Shown here: positions 1-8,221 of the stretch, in pieces | Layout: each line of letters opens with the position of its first letter | How positions within the stretch are numbered: position 1 is the first letter of the stretch | From: Stappia indica | GTDB lineage: Bacteria; Pseudomonadota; Alphaproteobacteria; Rhizobiales; Stappiaceae | Length of the DNA stretch: 64,000 bases | Assembly (NCBI RefSeq): GCF_001696535.1 | Contig: NZ_MBQE01000001.1 | Span: 124,001 to 188,000 of the forward strand | Direction: 5' to 3' | The notes under the pieces: generated by a model | Databases searched by the model: none | What the model was told of the DNA's origin: nothing | The model's input: only the letters and a program-made list of their open reading frames with translations | Position numbers and translations under genes: made by a program

Positions 1-134
1 CAGGCGGCATCGGCCGGATCGCGATGCGTATGCACGGCGAATTCGCCATTCTCGAGCATGGCATCCAGCCTCATCGCTTCAATGTCCATCGTATCCCAGT
101 CATCCGACCGGAAAAGTCCGACCGACCTGATCAT
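1..134 (-). CDS. Hypothetical protein, 5' part only (cut by left window edge)
   Basis: A minus-strand reading frame opens with ATG at 132-134 and stays open to the left edge (44 codons visible). The peptide starts MIRSVGLFRSDDWDT and is acidic. I do not recognise a family. GC-rich codon use like its neighbours makes it a plausible gene, but only the first part is visible and no clear Shine-Dalgarno site was found. It is divergent from the deacetylase gene to its right, with about 155 bases between them. Confidence 0.4.
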   Translation of the reverse strand, partial: MIRSVGLFRSDDWDTMDIEAMRLDAMLENGEFAVHTHRDPADAA

Positions 135-291
135 TGCGTTCCCCATCCGCCATGCTCTCGTCGTTGTTGACCCGATTGCCACTCGTTCGATTACTGACCT
201 CACTAGCAAGGAGTTCTAAAGAAAACGTCGATATGCTCCCATCAGTTGAAAAAGCCGGTGCGTGCTCGCCGGAAAGAGGCGTTTAGAGACG

Positions 292-1371
292 ATGGATCTT
301 CGGCGTCACCTGCTGGCTGGAGGCTGCAAGCTCCTGCACTGGAGCGGGATGGGCCGTCTGTTGGCACCATTTACCGGCGGCCGGGGCGTCATCTTCACGC
401 TGCACAGCGTTCGGCCCACCGAGGCGCCGAAGGGTTTTGCGCCCAACGCCCATCTCACCGTCACGCCCGAATTTCTCGACCGCACGATCCGGCAGATCCG
501 CGCTGCGGGAATGGAGATCGTCTCTCTCGAGACTGCCGTGAAGCGCATGCGCGAGCCGGACTACAACGGCAAGCGGTTCGCCGCGCTGACGTTCGATGAC
601 GGCTACCGCGACAATCTGGTTCATGCCAGGCCGGTGCTGAAACGCCATTCGGCGCCTTTCACCATTTTCGTGACGTCCGGCTTTGCGGATCGCAGTTCGG
701 AAATCTGGTGGGAAGCGCTGGAACGGATCGTTGCGACGGCGGAAGAGGTAGAGGTTCCGGTCGGCGCCAGCATGCGCCGTTTCTCGGCGCGGACCGACGC
801 CGACAAGGAGAAGGTCTTCTGCCATCTCCTGCACTGGTTCACCCGGGACCTTGGCGAGGATTCGCAGCGTCTCGAATTGCGCCGGCTGGCGACGATCCAC
901 GGGATCGATCTGCCCGCGCTTGCCGAAGAGCTGATCCTGAGCTGGGACGAATTGCGCGAAATGCTGCGCGATCCGCTGTTTTCTGTCGGGGCTCACACCC
1001 ACGATCACTATGCGCTGGCACGCCTGACGCGCGACCGGATGCGGCGGGACGTCGCCAAGGGGTTGGAACGCCTCGACCAGGAACTCGGCGTGCGCCCCTG
1101 CGTGTTCGCTTATCCTTACGGCTACGAGGCGGCCGTGAACGTCCAGTCGCTGGAGGTGATCCGCGAACTGGGTTTCGCCGCTGCAGTCACCACCCGGCCG
1201 GGCGTGCTTTCACCTGGCCTGGAGCCGATGGCGCTGCCGCGGATCTCGCTCAACGGTTATTTCCAGAACTCGGCGATCGTGTCCCAATACCTGACCGGAG
1301 CACCGTTTCCGGTCTACAACGCGGCCCGGCGCCTTCGCGATACGATCAATCCGCATCCTGCCTGCGGCTGA
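292..1371 (+). CDS. Polysaccharide deacetylase (NodB/CE4 family)
   Basis: A 359-residue protein of the carbohydrate esterase 4 family, which removes acetyl groups from N-acetylated sugar polymers such as peptidoglycan or exopolysaccharide using a divalent metal. The NodB signature is visible: TFDDGY at residues 100-105 (catalytic Asp and metal Asp), GAHTHDHY at 233-240 (metal histidines) and FAYPYG at 272-277. No obvious signal peptide is seen. A GTG at 262 is in frame, but the ATG at 292 follows a purine-rich GGAAAGAGG and gives a natural N-terminus. The substrate is unknown. The gene stands alone. Confidence 0.85.
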   Translation: MDLRRHLLAGGCKLLHWSGMGRLLAPFTGGRGVIFTLHSVRPTEAPKGFAPNAHLTVTPEFLDRTIRQIRAAGMEIVSLETAVKRMREPDYNGKRFAALTFDDGYRDNLVHARPVLKRHSAPFTIFVTSGFADRSSEIWWEALERIVATAEEVEVPVGASMRRFSARTDADKEKVFCHLLHWFTRDLGEDSQRLELRRLATIHGIDLPALAEELILSWDELREMLRDPLFSVGAHTHDHYALARLTRDRMRRDVAKGLERLDQELGVRPCVFAYPYGYEAAVNVQSLEVIRELGFAAAVTTRPGVLSPGLEPMALPRISLNGYFQNSAIVSQYLTGAPFPVYNAARRLRDTINPHPACG

Positions 1372-1576
1372 TCCGGAAACCGTGCTCCATCCACCAGATG
1401 ATGGCGCCGGCCGGAATGGTCCAGGCGATGCCTGCGATGCCGAAATACAGCAGCTGAACCACGCGGGACGAGTGCTGCAAGGTCATGTCGCCGATCACCA
1501 TCGCGGTGAAGGCATAGCTGATCACGAAGATGACCAGCACCACCATGCCGATGAATTTGCGCAGCGGATTTCGCAT
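1346..1576 (-). CDS. DUF2842 small inner-membrane protein
   Basis: A 76-residue protein with two hydrophobic segments (about residues 8-28 and 38-58) separated by a short polar loop, ending in a charged tail. Length and pattern fit the alphaproteobacterial DUF2842 family of unknown function, often found near ctaA. The ATG at 1574-1576 is preceded on the minus strand by GGAG at good spacing. A longer frame to 1858 exists, but its extra N-terminus runs antisense into the ctaA leader and looks non-coding. The 3' end overlaps the end of the deacetylase gene by 26 bases (convergent). It is divergent from ctaA. Confidence 0.75.
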   Translation of the reverse strand: MRNPLRKFIGMVVLVIFVISYAFTAMVIGDMTLQHSSRVVQLLYFGIAGIAWTIPAGAIIWWMEHGFRISRRQDAD

Positions 1577-1695
1577 GTCGTCTCCGGATTGGCGGGGCAG
1601 GGCAGTGCGCCCGTTGTTCAAGGCACAACAAGTAGCTCTTGCTCTTGCCGATGTCGCCTGTGTGCATGTGTCACAGCGGCCCCGCTCGTCAAGCC

Positions 1696-1723
1696 CTTGT
1701 CTTCCACACCTCGTGCCTATAAC
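1696..1723 (+). promoter_or_regulatory. Possible sigma-70 promoter of ctaA
   Basis: CTTGTC at 1696-1701 and TATAAC at 1718-1723 are 16 bases apart and resemble the alphaproteobacterial CTTGAC/TATAAT-like promoter. The start codon of ctaA lies about 60 bases downstream. This is inferred from pattern only. Confidence 0.35.
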
Positions 1724-1784
1724 CCCGCTCAGGCTTGCGGCACGCCCTGTGCCGTCCTCACGTATCACGGCACGGTAACTTCCC

Positions 1785-2888
1785 ATGTCAGACACGACGG
1801 CAGCTCCGCTCTCCGCCCCGCTGGATGACGCGACCGCTCGTATCGCATCCAACCGCAAGGCAATCCGCCTGTGGCTCTATGCCATCTGTCTCCTGATCTT
1901 CGCCATGATCGTGGTCGGTGGGGCGACTCGTCTCACCGACAGCGGCCTGTCGATCACCGAGTGGAAGCCGATCCATGGCGCCATTCCTCCGCTCTCCGTC
2001 GCCGAGTGGGAGGAGGAGCTGGAGAAGTACCGGCAGATCCCCGAGTACCAGCTGATCAACAAGGGGATGTCGCTCGAGGAGTTCAAGTTCATCTTCTGGT
2101 GGGAGTGGGGGCACCGGCTGCTCGGCCGGGTGATCGGTCTCGCCTTCTTCGTGCCGCTCGTCTGGTTCTGGTGGCGCGGCCGGATCGAAAAGTGGCTTCT
2201 GCCCTGGCTGGTCGGCGGGTTCGTGCTCGGCGGCATGCAGGGTGTGGTCGGCTGGTGGATGGTCGTGTCCGGCCTTGCCGAGCGCGTCGACGTCAGCCAG
2301 TACCGCCTTGCAACGCATCTGACTCTGGCGTGTCTGATCTTCATCTATCTCTTCGCGCTCGCACGATATCTTGCGCTGATCCCGGCGAACCGCACCTCGG
2401 CGAGCCCGCAGACATCCCGACCATTTTCGGGGACGGCGAAGCTTCTGCTTGCCCTGCTGGTGCTGCAGATCTTCCTGGGCGGACTGGTCGCAGGTCTCAA
2501 GGCGGGCCTGTCCTTCAACACATGGCCGCTGATGGACGGTCAGTTCATCCCCTCGGGCCTGTGGACCATGGCTCCGGCCTGGATCAATCACTTCGAGAAC
2601 GTGCTGACGGTGCAGTTCCAGCACCGCATGACGGCCTATCTGATCGTCGGCTTCGCGCTCTGGGCGATGTGGGCCGTCTATCGGAGCGATGCCGCACGCC
2701 ACCTGCGCGGGGCTGCACATGCGGTTGTGGCGATCCTCTTCGTCCAGATGCTGATCGGCATCGGCACGCTGCTCGGCCATGTGCCGTTCTGGCTGGCTCT
2801 GTCTCACCAGGGCTTCATCGTCGTGGTGATGATGGCGGTCGTGGAATTCTGGGCGCGGGCGCGCTTCGCGGAGCCGGTTCGCGCCTGA
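1785..2888 (+). CDS. ctaA: Heme A synthase (CtaA/COX15)
   Basis: A 367-residue polytopic inner-membrane protein that oxidises the C8 methyl of heme O to heme A for aa3-type cytochrome c oxidase. Visible family marks are the first membrane helix followed by GGATRLTDSGLSITEW, the EWGHRLLGR heme-ligand region, and in the second half FQHRMTAY and LSHQGF with their histidines. The tandem duplicated four-helix layout and the length match type II (proteobacterial/mitochondrial) CtaA. It is divergent from the DUF2842 gene. A hairpin terminator follows the stop codon closely. Confidence 0.95.
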   Translation: MSDTTAAPLSAPLDDATARIASNRKAIRLWLYAICLLIFAMIVVGGATRLTDSGLSITEWKPIHGAIPPLSVAEWEEELEKYRQIPEYQLINKGMSLEEFKFIFWWEWGHRLLGRVIGLAFFVPLVWFWWRGRIEKWLLPWLVGGFVLGGMQGVVGWWMVVSGLAERVDVSQYRLATHLTLACLIFIYLFALARYLALIPANRTSASPQTSRPFSGTAKLLLALLVLQIFLGGLVAGLKAGLSFNTWPLMDGQFIPSGLWTMAPAWINHFENVLTVQFQHRMTAYLIVGFALWAMWAVYRSDAARHLRGAAHAVVAILFVQMLIGIGTLLGHVPFWLALSHQGFIVVVMMAVVEFWARARFAEPVRA

Positions 2889-2908
2889 CACGACCGGCGA
2901 AACGAACA

Positions 2909-2942
2909 CAAAAAAGCCGGGCGAGATGCCCGGCTTTTTCAT
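2909..2942. terminator. Bidirectional rho-independent terminator between ctaA and metY
   Basis: AAAAAGCCGGGC, GAGAT, GCCCGGCTTTTT forms a stem with A-runs on one side and T-runs on the other, so it can terminate both convergent transcripts. Confidence 0.85.
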
Positions 2943-2962
2943 TTCTGGAAAGCGATGTCCGC

Positions 2963-4246
2963 TCAGACCGAGGCCAGAGCCTGGTCCAGATCGGCGATGA
3001 TGTCTTCTGCATCCTCGAGGCCGATCGACAGGCGCACCACGTCCGGACCTGCACCGGCCGCCGTCTTCTGCTCGTCGGTGAGCTGACGATGGGTGGTGGA
3101 CGCCGGATGGATGATCAGCGAGCGCGTGTCGCCGATATTGGCGAGGTGCGACAGGATCTGGCAGTTCGATACCAGCGCGACGCCGGCCTCGTAGCCGCCC
3201 TTGACACCGAAGGTGAAGACCGCGCCTGCGCCCTTCGGCATGTATTTCTGCTGTCGCTCGTGGTTCGCGTCGCTCGGCAGGCCGGCATAGGAGACCCACG
3301 CCACCTTGTCATGACCGGCGAGATGCTGGGCCACCTTCAGCGCATTGTCGCTGTGGCGCTGCATGCGCAGCGGCAGTGTCTCGATGCCGGTCAAGATCAT
3401 GAACGAGTTCATCGGCGAGATTGCCGGGCCGAGGTCGCGCAGGCCCAGAACGCGGCAGGCGATGGCGAAGGCGAAGTTGCCGAAGGTCTCGTGCAACACC
3501 ATGCCCGAATATTCCGGGCGCGGCTTCGACAGCATCGGATAGCGGTCGGTCGACGACCAGTCGTAGCTGCCGCCATCGACGATCACGCCGCCCATCGAGT
3601 TGCCGTGGCCGCCCATGAATTTGGTCAGCGAGTGCAGCACGATGTCGGCGCCATGCTCGATCGGCCGGCACAGATAAGGAGTGGCCAGGGTGTTGTCGAC
3701 GACGAGCGGAACGTTATGCGCCTTGGCGACCTTAGAGATCGCCTCGAGATCGACCACGACGCCGCCGGGATTCGCCAGGCTTTCGATGAAGATCGCACGG
3801 GTGCGGTCGTCGATCAGCGCTGCGAAGCTTTCCGGATCGTTCGCATCGGCCCACTTCACTTCCCAGCCGAAGCTCTTGAACGAGTGGTTGAGCTGGTTGA
3901 TCGAGCCGCCATAGAGCTTGTTGGCGGCGACGATGTTGTCGCCCGGCGTCATCATCGTGTGGAACGCGAGGAGCTGCGCCGAGTGGCCGGAGGCCACTGC
4001 GAGCGCCGCGGTGCCGCCTTCCAGCGCTGCAACGCGCTCTTCCAGGACAGCGGTCGTCGGGTTGGTGATGCGGGTGTAGATGTTGCCGAAGGCCTGCAGC
4101 CCGAACAGCGATGCCGCGTGATCGACGTCGTCGAAGACGAAGGACGTGGTCTGGTAGATCGGCGTCACCCGCGCGCCGGTGGACGGGTCGGGCTGCGCGC
4201 CGGCATGGATCGCCAGCGTCGAAAAACCGGGAATGCGGTCGCTCAT
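2963..4246 (-). CDS. metY: O-acetylhomoserine sulfhydrylase (PLP, Cys/Met metabolism)
   Basis: A 427-residue cytosolic PLP enzyme that makes homocysteine from O-acetylhomoserine and sulfide. The Cys/Met-metabolism fold is clear: [10 protein letters not shown] near the N-terminus, [20 protein letters not shown] (57-76) and [10 protein letters not shown] with the PLP lysine at about K209. Length and the N-terminal region fit the O-acetylhomoserine type better than MetZ or cystathionine enzymes. A strong GGAGGA precedes the ATG. It is transcribed alone towards ctaA and shares a terminator with it. Related O-succinylhomoserine or methanethiol-using enzymes cannot be excluded by sequence alone. 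Confidence 0.92.
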   Translation of the reverse strand: MSDRIPGFSTLAIHAGAQPDPSTGARVTPIYQTTSFVFDDVDHAASLFGLQAFGNIYTRITNPTTAVLEERVAALEGGTAALAVASGHSAQLLAFHTMMTPGDNIVAANKLYGGSINQLNHSFKSFGWEVKWADANDPESFAALIDDRTRAIFIESLANPGGVVVDLEAISKVAKAHNVPLVVDNTLATPYLCRPIEHGADIVLHSLTKFMGGHGNSMGGVIVDGGSYDWSSTDRYPMLSKPRPEYSGMVLHETFGNFAFAIACRVLGLRDLGPAISPMNSFMILTGIETLPLRMQRHSDNALKVAQHLAGHDKVAWVSYAGLPSDANHERQQKYMPKGAGAVFTFGVKGGYEAGVALVSNCQILSHLANIGDTRSLIIHPASTTHRQLTDEQKTAAGAGPDVVRLSIGLEDAEDIIADLDQALASV

Positions 4247-4275
4247 GAATTCCTCCGTGACTGCAAAGCGGCGGC

Positions 4276-4304
4276 ATACTGGCCGATGCCCGCAGGCAGG
4301 TCAA
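4276..4304 (-). promoter_or_regulatory. Possible metY promoter
   Basis: On the minus strand TTGACC (4299-4304) and CAGTAT (4276-4281) are separated by 17 bases, about 30 bases upstream of the metY ATG. The -35 is good and the -10 is weak. Confidence 0.35.
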
Positions 4305-4372
4305 AGGAAAGCGATTTCGTTTCAGGCGGCTGGGGGGAACGGCTTTTGCCGAATGGAGCTTTCTGCGCGGCG

Positions 4373-4504
4373 TCAGTCGCCGTCGCAGCCGTCCGCATCG
4401 CTGTCGAAGATGCCACCGTCGTGAGAGCTCCGCGAGCGCTCGCCGCCGTAAGGCCCCTCCCGGTTGCCGGCGATGATCATCGCTAGTCCGGCGGCCACAA
4501 GCAT
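4373..4504 (-). CDS. Possible tiny membrane protein with acidic tail
   Basis: A 43-codon frame encodes one hydrophobic segment (residues 1-13) followed by a polar, Gly/Asp-rich tail ending DSDADGCDGD. The hydrophobic run continues eight codons upstream of the ATG, to an in-frame TAA, so either an unusual start (an ATT or GTC region) or a decayed 5' end is possible. There is no clear ribosome-binding site. Small proteins with this layout are common in Rhizobiales, but I cannot name a family. Confidence 0.3.
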   Translation of the reverse strand: MLVAAGLAMIIAGNREGPYGGERSRSSHDGGIFDSDADGCDGD

Positions 4505-4616
4505 CGCAATCGCTACGAGAATGACGATGCTTTAAGGCGAAGCGAGCGAAGTCGGCAGCATTTCCATCCCCGGAGAGTATCCGTGCGAAGGAAAGAATCC
4601 CTGAATCGCGGCGGTT

Positions 4617-5162
4617 TCAGTCTTTGCGCAACCCGCGATGCTGGAAACCGCCCTTCAGGGCCGGGCGTTTGGCCGAAAGCGTCCGAGAGTTCACGCCGGT
4701 CCAGCCGATTTCTCCAGACAGCCGGCCATATTCTATCTTCGGGCACCGGTTCATGACGACGCGCACGCCGGCGGCTTCTGCCAGCTTCGCCGCCTCCTCG
4801 TTCGTCACCGAAAGCTGCATCCAGATAACCTTCGGCAGTGGAGAGAGCTGCAGCGCTTCCTGCGTCACTGCCAGCGCGGCGTCCGAATTGCGGAAGATGT
4901 CGACCATGTCGATGGGCGAGGGAACGTCCGCAAGGCTGGCATAGACCGTCTGGCCGAGGATCTCCTTGCCGGCATGACCCGGATTGATGGGGAAGACCTC
5001 ATAGCCCTTCGACAGCATGTATTTCAGGACGAAATAGGATGGGCGGACGGTGTTCGGGCTCGCGCCGACCATAGCGATGGTCTTCACGTCGTCGAGGATC
5101 GCGCGGATATAGCTGTCCGGATAGGTGTCGTGCTGGGGCTCGCTCACGGCTTTCTCACTCAC
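4617..5162 (-). CDS. CoA-binding domain protein (YccU-like)
   Basis: A 181-residue small Rossmann-fold protein of the CoA-binding (succinyl-CoA synthetase alpha N-domain-like) family. The nucleotide-binding turn IAMVGASPNTVRPSY and the later MVDIFRNSD, VIWMQLSVTNEEA and MNRCPKIEYGRL segments are typical of the YccU group. The function of the family is unknown. The start is chosen at the GTG (5160-5162) whose codons overlap the stop of the upstream crotonase gene, suggesting translational coupling. A second GTG five codons on (5145-5147) is an alternative. A frame extending further upstream only overlaps the crotonase. Confidence 0.8.
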   Translation of the reverse strand: MSEKAVSEPQHDTYPDSYIRAILDDVKTIAMVGASPNTVRPSYFVLKYMLSKGYEVFPINPGHAGKEILGQTVYASLADVPSPIDMVDIFRNSDAALAVTQEALQLSPLPKVIWMQLSVTNEEAAKLAEAAGVRVVMNRCPKIEYGRLSGEIGWTGVNSRTLSAKRPALKGGFQHRGLRKD

Positions 5163-5985
5163 CGGTCCACTCGGGCGTACGCTTTTCGATGAAGGCGCCG
5201 ATGCCTTCCTCCGCATCGCGCGCCAGCATGTTCTCCACCATCACCTGCGCGCAATGACGATAGGCATCAGCGAGCGACATTTCCGCCTGTGCGTAAAAGG
5301 CTTCCTTGCCGATCTTCAGCGTCAGCGGTGACTTGGATGCGATGGTTTCGGCGTATTTCGCGGTCACCTGTGCAAGGTAGTCCGCCGGCACCACCCGATT
5401 GACGAGCCCGAACTCGCGCGCCGTCGATGCATCGATGATCTCGCCGGTCAGCAGCATCTCCATCGCCTGCTTGCGCGAGACGTTGCGCGACAGGGCCACC
5501 ATCGGAGTGGAGCAGAACAGGCCGATATTGACGCCAGGCGTGCAGAAGCGGGCGCGGTCGCTGGCAATGGCCAGATCGCAGGAGGCGACGAGCTGAAGCC
5601 CCGCTGCCGTTGCCATGCCGTCGACTTCGGCAATTACGGGCTTTGGATGCGTGACGATGGTCTGCATCAGCCGGGCGCAGCGGTTCATCACCTCGGTGAA
5701 ATAGACGCGGCCGCGGTCGGAATGGCTGCGGGCGGCGGTCATTTCTTTCAGGTCGTGACCGGCGCAGAAAACATTCCCTTCGGCTCGCAACAGGATCACG
5801 CGAACGGTAGTATCCTCGCCCGCCGCGTCCAGGGCATCCTGCAGTCCCGCCATCATCTCTTCCGACAGCGAGTTGCGCCGCTCGGGGCGGTTCAGCGTCA
5901 GCCGCAGCACGCCGCCCGACAATTCCCGGGCGATCGGCCCGTCCTGGCTGATCGCCGTCGCTGCGGCGGATGTTGCATCGCTCAT
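5155..5985 (-). CDS. Enoyl-CoA hydratase/isomerase family protein, ECHDC3-like
   Basis: A 276-residue crotonase-fold protein. The oxyanion-hole segments FCAGHDLKEMTA (73-84) and GMATAAGLQLVASCDLAIAS (123-142) are present. At the usual second catalytic glutamate position the sequence reads TPGVNIGLFCST (149-160) rather than the PE motif of true hydratases, and the first glutamate is not evident either. This matches the mammalian ECHDC3 subfamily, whose activity is unclear, so water addition to enoyl-CoA should not be assumed. The start is the ATG at 5983-5985 with AGGGAGA upstream. It heads a two-gene unit with the CoA-binding protein. Confidence 0.85.
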   Translation of the reverse strand: MSDATSAAATAISQDGPIARELSGGVLRLTLNRPERRNSLSEEMMAGLQDALDAAGEDTTVRVILLRAEGNVFCAGHDLKEMTAARSHSDRGRVYFTEVMNRCARLMQTIVTHPKPVIAEVDGMATAAGLQLVASCDLAIASDRARFCTPGVNIGLFCSTPMVALSRNVSRKQAMEMLLTGEIIDASTAREFGLVNRVVPADYLAQVTAKYAETIASKSPLTLKIGKEAFYAQAEMSLADAYRHCAQVMVENMLARDAEEGIGAFIEKRTPEWTGE

Positions 5986-6133
5986 GGCGCTTTCTCCCTG
6001 TCTGTTCCCGTTATAGGGCAAGCCGGAAGTCCGACAAAGGGACCTTCGTTCCCCTTGGCACTTGTCGCTTTTTGCGGCTTACGTTAACGAAAGCGTCAAA
6101 AGAGAAAAAAATCACCAGGGAAGGAACCGCCCC

Positions 6134-6556
6134 GTGCCCATCATGACCGTCGCCGAGCTCAACGCCTTTCTGGATCGCGAATTTCCGCAGATCCATGTGG
6201 ACGGACGCATCTACGAAATCGAGGCGGTGGCGCCGGGGGAAGCCGTGCTGTCGGTAAAGGCATCCGAGAAGCACCTGCGGCCGGGCGGCACGATCTCCGG
6301 CCCCACGATGATGGCGCTTGCCGATCTTGCCGCCTATGCGGTGATCCTGGCGCATATCGGTCCCGTCGCGCTGGCCGTGACCACCAATCTCAACATGAAC
6401 TTCCTGCGCAAGCCGGAGCCGGGCGATCTGGTCGGGACATGTCGGCTGCTGAAGCTGGGCAAGCGCCTCGCGGTCACCGAATGTGCCATTACCGGCCGGG
6501 CAGGGGGCGACCTCGTGGCCCACGCAACGGCCACCTATTCGATTCCGCCGCGCTGA
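6134..6556 (+). CDS. PaaI-family hotdog thioesterase
   Basis: A 140-residue hotdog-fold acyl-CoA thioesterase-like protein. The family core is visible: LRPGGTISGPTMMALADLAAYAVI (helix of the hotdog), then TTNLNMNFLRKPEPGDL and a final HATATYSIP strand. The typical catalytic Asp lies in the ALADLA helix. The substrate is unknown. A GTG start at 6134 is preferred because AAGGAA lies 7 bases upstream. An ATG three codons further (6143) is possible. It is divergent from the crotonase gene, which may hint at a shared role in acyl-CoA turnover, but that is inference. Confidence 0.8.
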   Translation: MPIMTVAELNAFLDREFPQIHVDGRIYEIEAVAPGEAVLSVKASEKHLRPGGTISGPTMMALADLAAYAVILAHIGPVALAVTTNLNMNFLRKPEPGDLVGTCRLLKLGKRLAVTECAITGRAGGDLVAHATATYSIPPR

Positions 6557-6562
6557 TAGGCG

Positions 6563-6603
6563 AAAAAACGGTTCTTTTTGTGTGGTATATATATACCGTT
6601 TTT
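6563..6603. repeat. AT-rich inverted repeat with a perfect 14-bp palindrome
   Basis: AAAAACGGT (6564-6572) pairs with ACCGTTTTT (6595-6603). Nested inside the right part is the perfect palindrome GGTATATATATACC (6584-6597). It lies just after the thioesterase stop and could act as its terminator (T-run at 6599-6603) or as an operator/UP-element region for the ribosomal protein promoter downstream. Confidence 0.5.
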
Positions 6604-6655
6604 CCAAGTATATGTTTTTTCTGACAAATTTTTGACGAGTTGCGTTTCGTGTGCA

Positions 6656-6684
6656 TTGACAGTGCAGGCGAAGCCGCGTACATC
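6656..6684 (+). promoter_or_regulatory. Possible rplM-rpsI promoter
   Basis: TTGACA at 6656-6661 is a consensus -35. TACATC at 6679-6684 follows after 17 bases as a moderate -10. It sits upstream of a hairpin and the rplM start, after an unusually AT-rich stretch. Confidence 0.45.
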
Positions 6685-6700
6685 CTGCGCCGACAGGAAG

Positions 6701-6724
6701 CGGGCCCGTTTCGGGGCCCGTTTT
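6701..6724 (+). terminator. Terminator-like hairpin in the rplM leader
   Basis: CGGGCCC (6701-6707), a six-base loop, then GGGCCCG (6714-6720) and TTTT. It lies between the likely promoter and rplM, so it could be a leader attenuator for the ribosomal protein operon, or a terminator for upstream transcription. Confidence 0.6.
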
Positions 6725-6784
6725 GCTTGACCTCGGGTGTCCCGCATTGATCGCGGCGCCCGCGACCAAAGACGGACCACAGCC

Positions 6785-7252
6785 ATGAAGACCTATTCTG
6801 CCAAGACGGCCGAGGTCGAGAAGAAGTGGATCTTGATCGACGCAGAAGGCGTTGTCGTCGGCCGCCTGGCCGCCTTCATCGCCAACACGCTGCGCGGCAA
6901 GACCAAGCCGACCTTCACGCCTCACATCGACTGCGGTGACAATGTCATCGTGATCAACGCTGACAAGGCGGTGCTGACCGGCAAGAAGTACTACGACAAG
7001 AAGTACTACTGGCACACCGGCTTCCCCGGCGGCATCAAGGAGCGCACCGCCCGCGCCATTCTCGAGGGTCGTTTCCCCGAGCGTGTGCTTGAGCAGGCCG
7101 TGAAGCGCATGATGCCGGGTGGCCCGCTGAGCCGCGCCCAGCTCAAGAATCTCCGGATCTATTCCGGTGCCACGCATCCGCATGAGGCCCAGTCGCCGGT
7201 TTCCGTCGACTTCAAGGCCTTCAACGCGAAGAACGACGGAAAGAGGGCCTAA
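6785..7252 (+). CDS. rplM: 50S ribosomal protein L13
   Basis: A 155-residue L13 of the large ribosomal subunit. The sequence [15 protein letters not shown], then [46 protein letters not shown] and [12 protein letters not shown] are signature L13 segments. It is the first gene of the conserved L13-S9 pair, with only three bases before rpsI. An in-frame upstream ATG exists, but the family N-terminus fixes the start at 6785. Confidence 0.98.
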   Translation: MKTYSAKTAEVEKKWILIDAEGVVVGRLAAFIANTLRGKTKPTFTPHIDCGDNVIVINADKAVLTGKKYYDKKYYWHTGFPGGIKERTARAILEGRFPERVLEQAVKRMMPGGPLSRAQLKNLRIYSGATHPHEAQSPVSVDFKAFNAKNDGKRA

Positions 7253-7255
7253 TCC

Positions 7256-7732
7256 ATGGCTGAGCTCCAGTCCCTCGAAGATCTCGGCGGCGCTCTGGGC
7301 ACTGCCCAGTCCGACGCTCCGGTGCACGTCCAGAAGCTTGACGCCCAGGGCCGTGCCTACGCCACCGGCAAGCGCAAGGACGCCATTGCGCGCGTCTGGA
7401 TCAAGCCGGGCACCGGCAAGATCACCATCAACAAGAAGGACTACTCCGCGTATTTCGCGCGTCCGGTCCTTCAGATGATCCTGCGCCAGCCGATCGTCCT
7501 GACCGACCGCGATGGCCAGTACGACGTGATTGCCACCGTGTCCGGCGGCGGTCTGTCCGGCCAGGCCGGCGCGCTGCGCCACGGCATCTCCAAGGCTCTG
7601 ACCCATTATGAGCCGGAGCTGCGCGGCATCCTCAAGAAGGAAGGCTTCCTGACGCGCGACAGCCGCGTCGTGGAGCGTAAGAAGTACGGCCGCCGGAAGG
7701 CTCGCCGGAGCTTCCAGTTCTCCAAGCGCTGA
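7256..7732 (+). CDS. rpsI: 30S ribosomal protein S9
   Basis: A 158-residue S9. After an alphaproteobacterial N-terminal extension (about 35 residues), the conserved [35 protein letters not shown] and a C-terminal [24 protein letters not shown] tail that reaches the P-site tRNA are present. It is cotranscribed with rplM and followed by a strong terminator. Confidence 0.98.
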   Translation: MAELQSLEDLGGALGTAQSDAPVHVQKLDAQGRAYATGKRKDAIARVWIKPGTGKITINKKDYSAYFARPVLQMILRQPIVLTDRDGQYDVIATVSGGGLSGQAGALRHGISKALTHYEPELRGILKKEGFLTRDSRVVERKKYGRRKARRSFQFSKR

Positions 7733-7761
7733 TCGTCACCGATCATCCTTGCGACACTCTG

Positions 7762-7786
7762 CGGCCCGCCTCTGGCGGGCCGTTTT
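7762..7786 (+). terminator. Rho-independent terminator after rpsI
   Basis: CGGCCCGCC, TCT, GGCGGGCCG is a perfect 9-bp stem, followed by TTTT. Confidence 0.9.
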
Positions 7787-7797
7787 GCGTTCGAGGG

Positions 7798-8220
7798 CTA
7801 CCCTTTGCGAGATGACAACAGGATGCTGGTTTCCGAGCCGGCGATGCCATCGAGCAGGCGGACGGTGGAAAGCAGGCGGTCGAACGCTTCCAGCGTGTCG
7901 GTCTCCAGTTCGGCGACCACATCCCAGCGACCGTTGGTCGTGTGCAGGGCTCGCACCTCCGGGAACCCCTGAAGCCGCCGCACCACGGTCTCCGCCCGGT
8001 GCCCCTCGACCTCGATCATCATGATCGCGCGTACCCGGCCTCCGGCTTCGTGGCTGCGCAGGCGGATGGTGAACCCCTGGATGACGCCTGTTTCCCTCAG
8101 CCTGTCGATCCGCGCCTTCACGGTTGCCCGCGATACGCCGAGGTCGGCCGCAAGGGAGGCGACGGGCAGGCGCGCGTCGTGCCGCAGCAGCGCTATGAGT
8201 CGGCGGTCCAGATCGTCCAT
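7798..8220 (-). CDS. Lrp/AsnC-family regulator, probable local regulator of arginase genes
   Basis: A 140-residue feast/famine regulator. It has an N-terminal helix-turn-helix (LAADLGVSRATVKARIDRL) and a C-terminal RAM ligand-binding beta-alpha-beta domain (VEGHRAETVVRRLQGFPEV, NGRWDVVAELETDTLEAFDRLL). Family members bind amino acids and act on adjacent operons. Here it is divergent from arginase and ornithine aminotransferase, so control by arginine or ornithine is a reasonable inference. The start at 8220 (MDDLDRRL) fits the family. An ATG ten codons upstream is possible, and neither has a strong ribosome-binding site. Confidence 0.88.
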   Translation of the reverse strand: MDDLDRRLIALLRHDARLPVASLAADLGVSRATVKARIDRLRETGVIQGFTIRLRSHEAGGRVRAIMMIEVEGHRAETVVRRLQGFPEVRALHTTNGRWDVVAELETDTLEAFDRLLSTVRLLDGIAGSETSILLSSRKG

Positions 8221-8221
8221 C

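Noticed and set aside
1871-4486. Very long plus-strand open frame (871 codons) across ctaA and antisense to metY
   Set aside because: It is an artefact of high GC: the product is Arg/Ala-rich and low-complexity, while the other strand and frame encode clear CtaA and MetY.
6011-7606. 531-codon minus-strand open frame
   Set aside because: It runs antisense to rplM and rpsI, whose proteins are unmistakable. The translation resembles no family.
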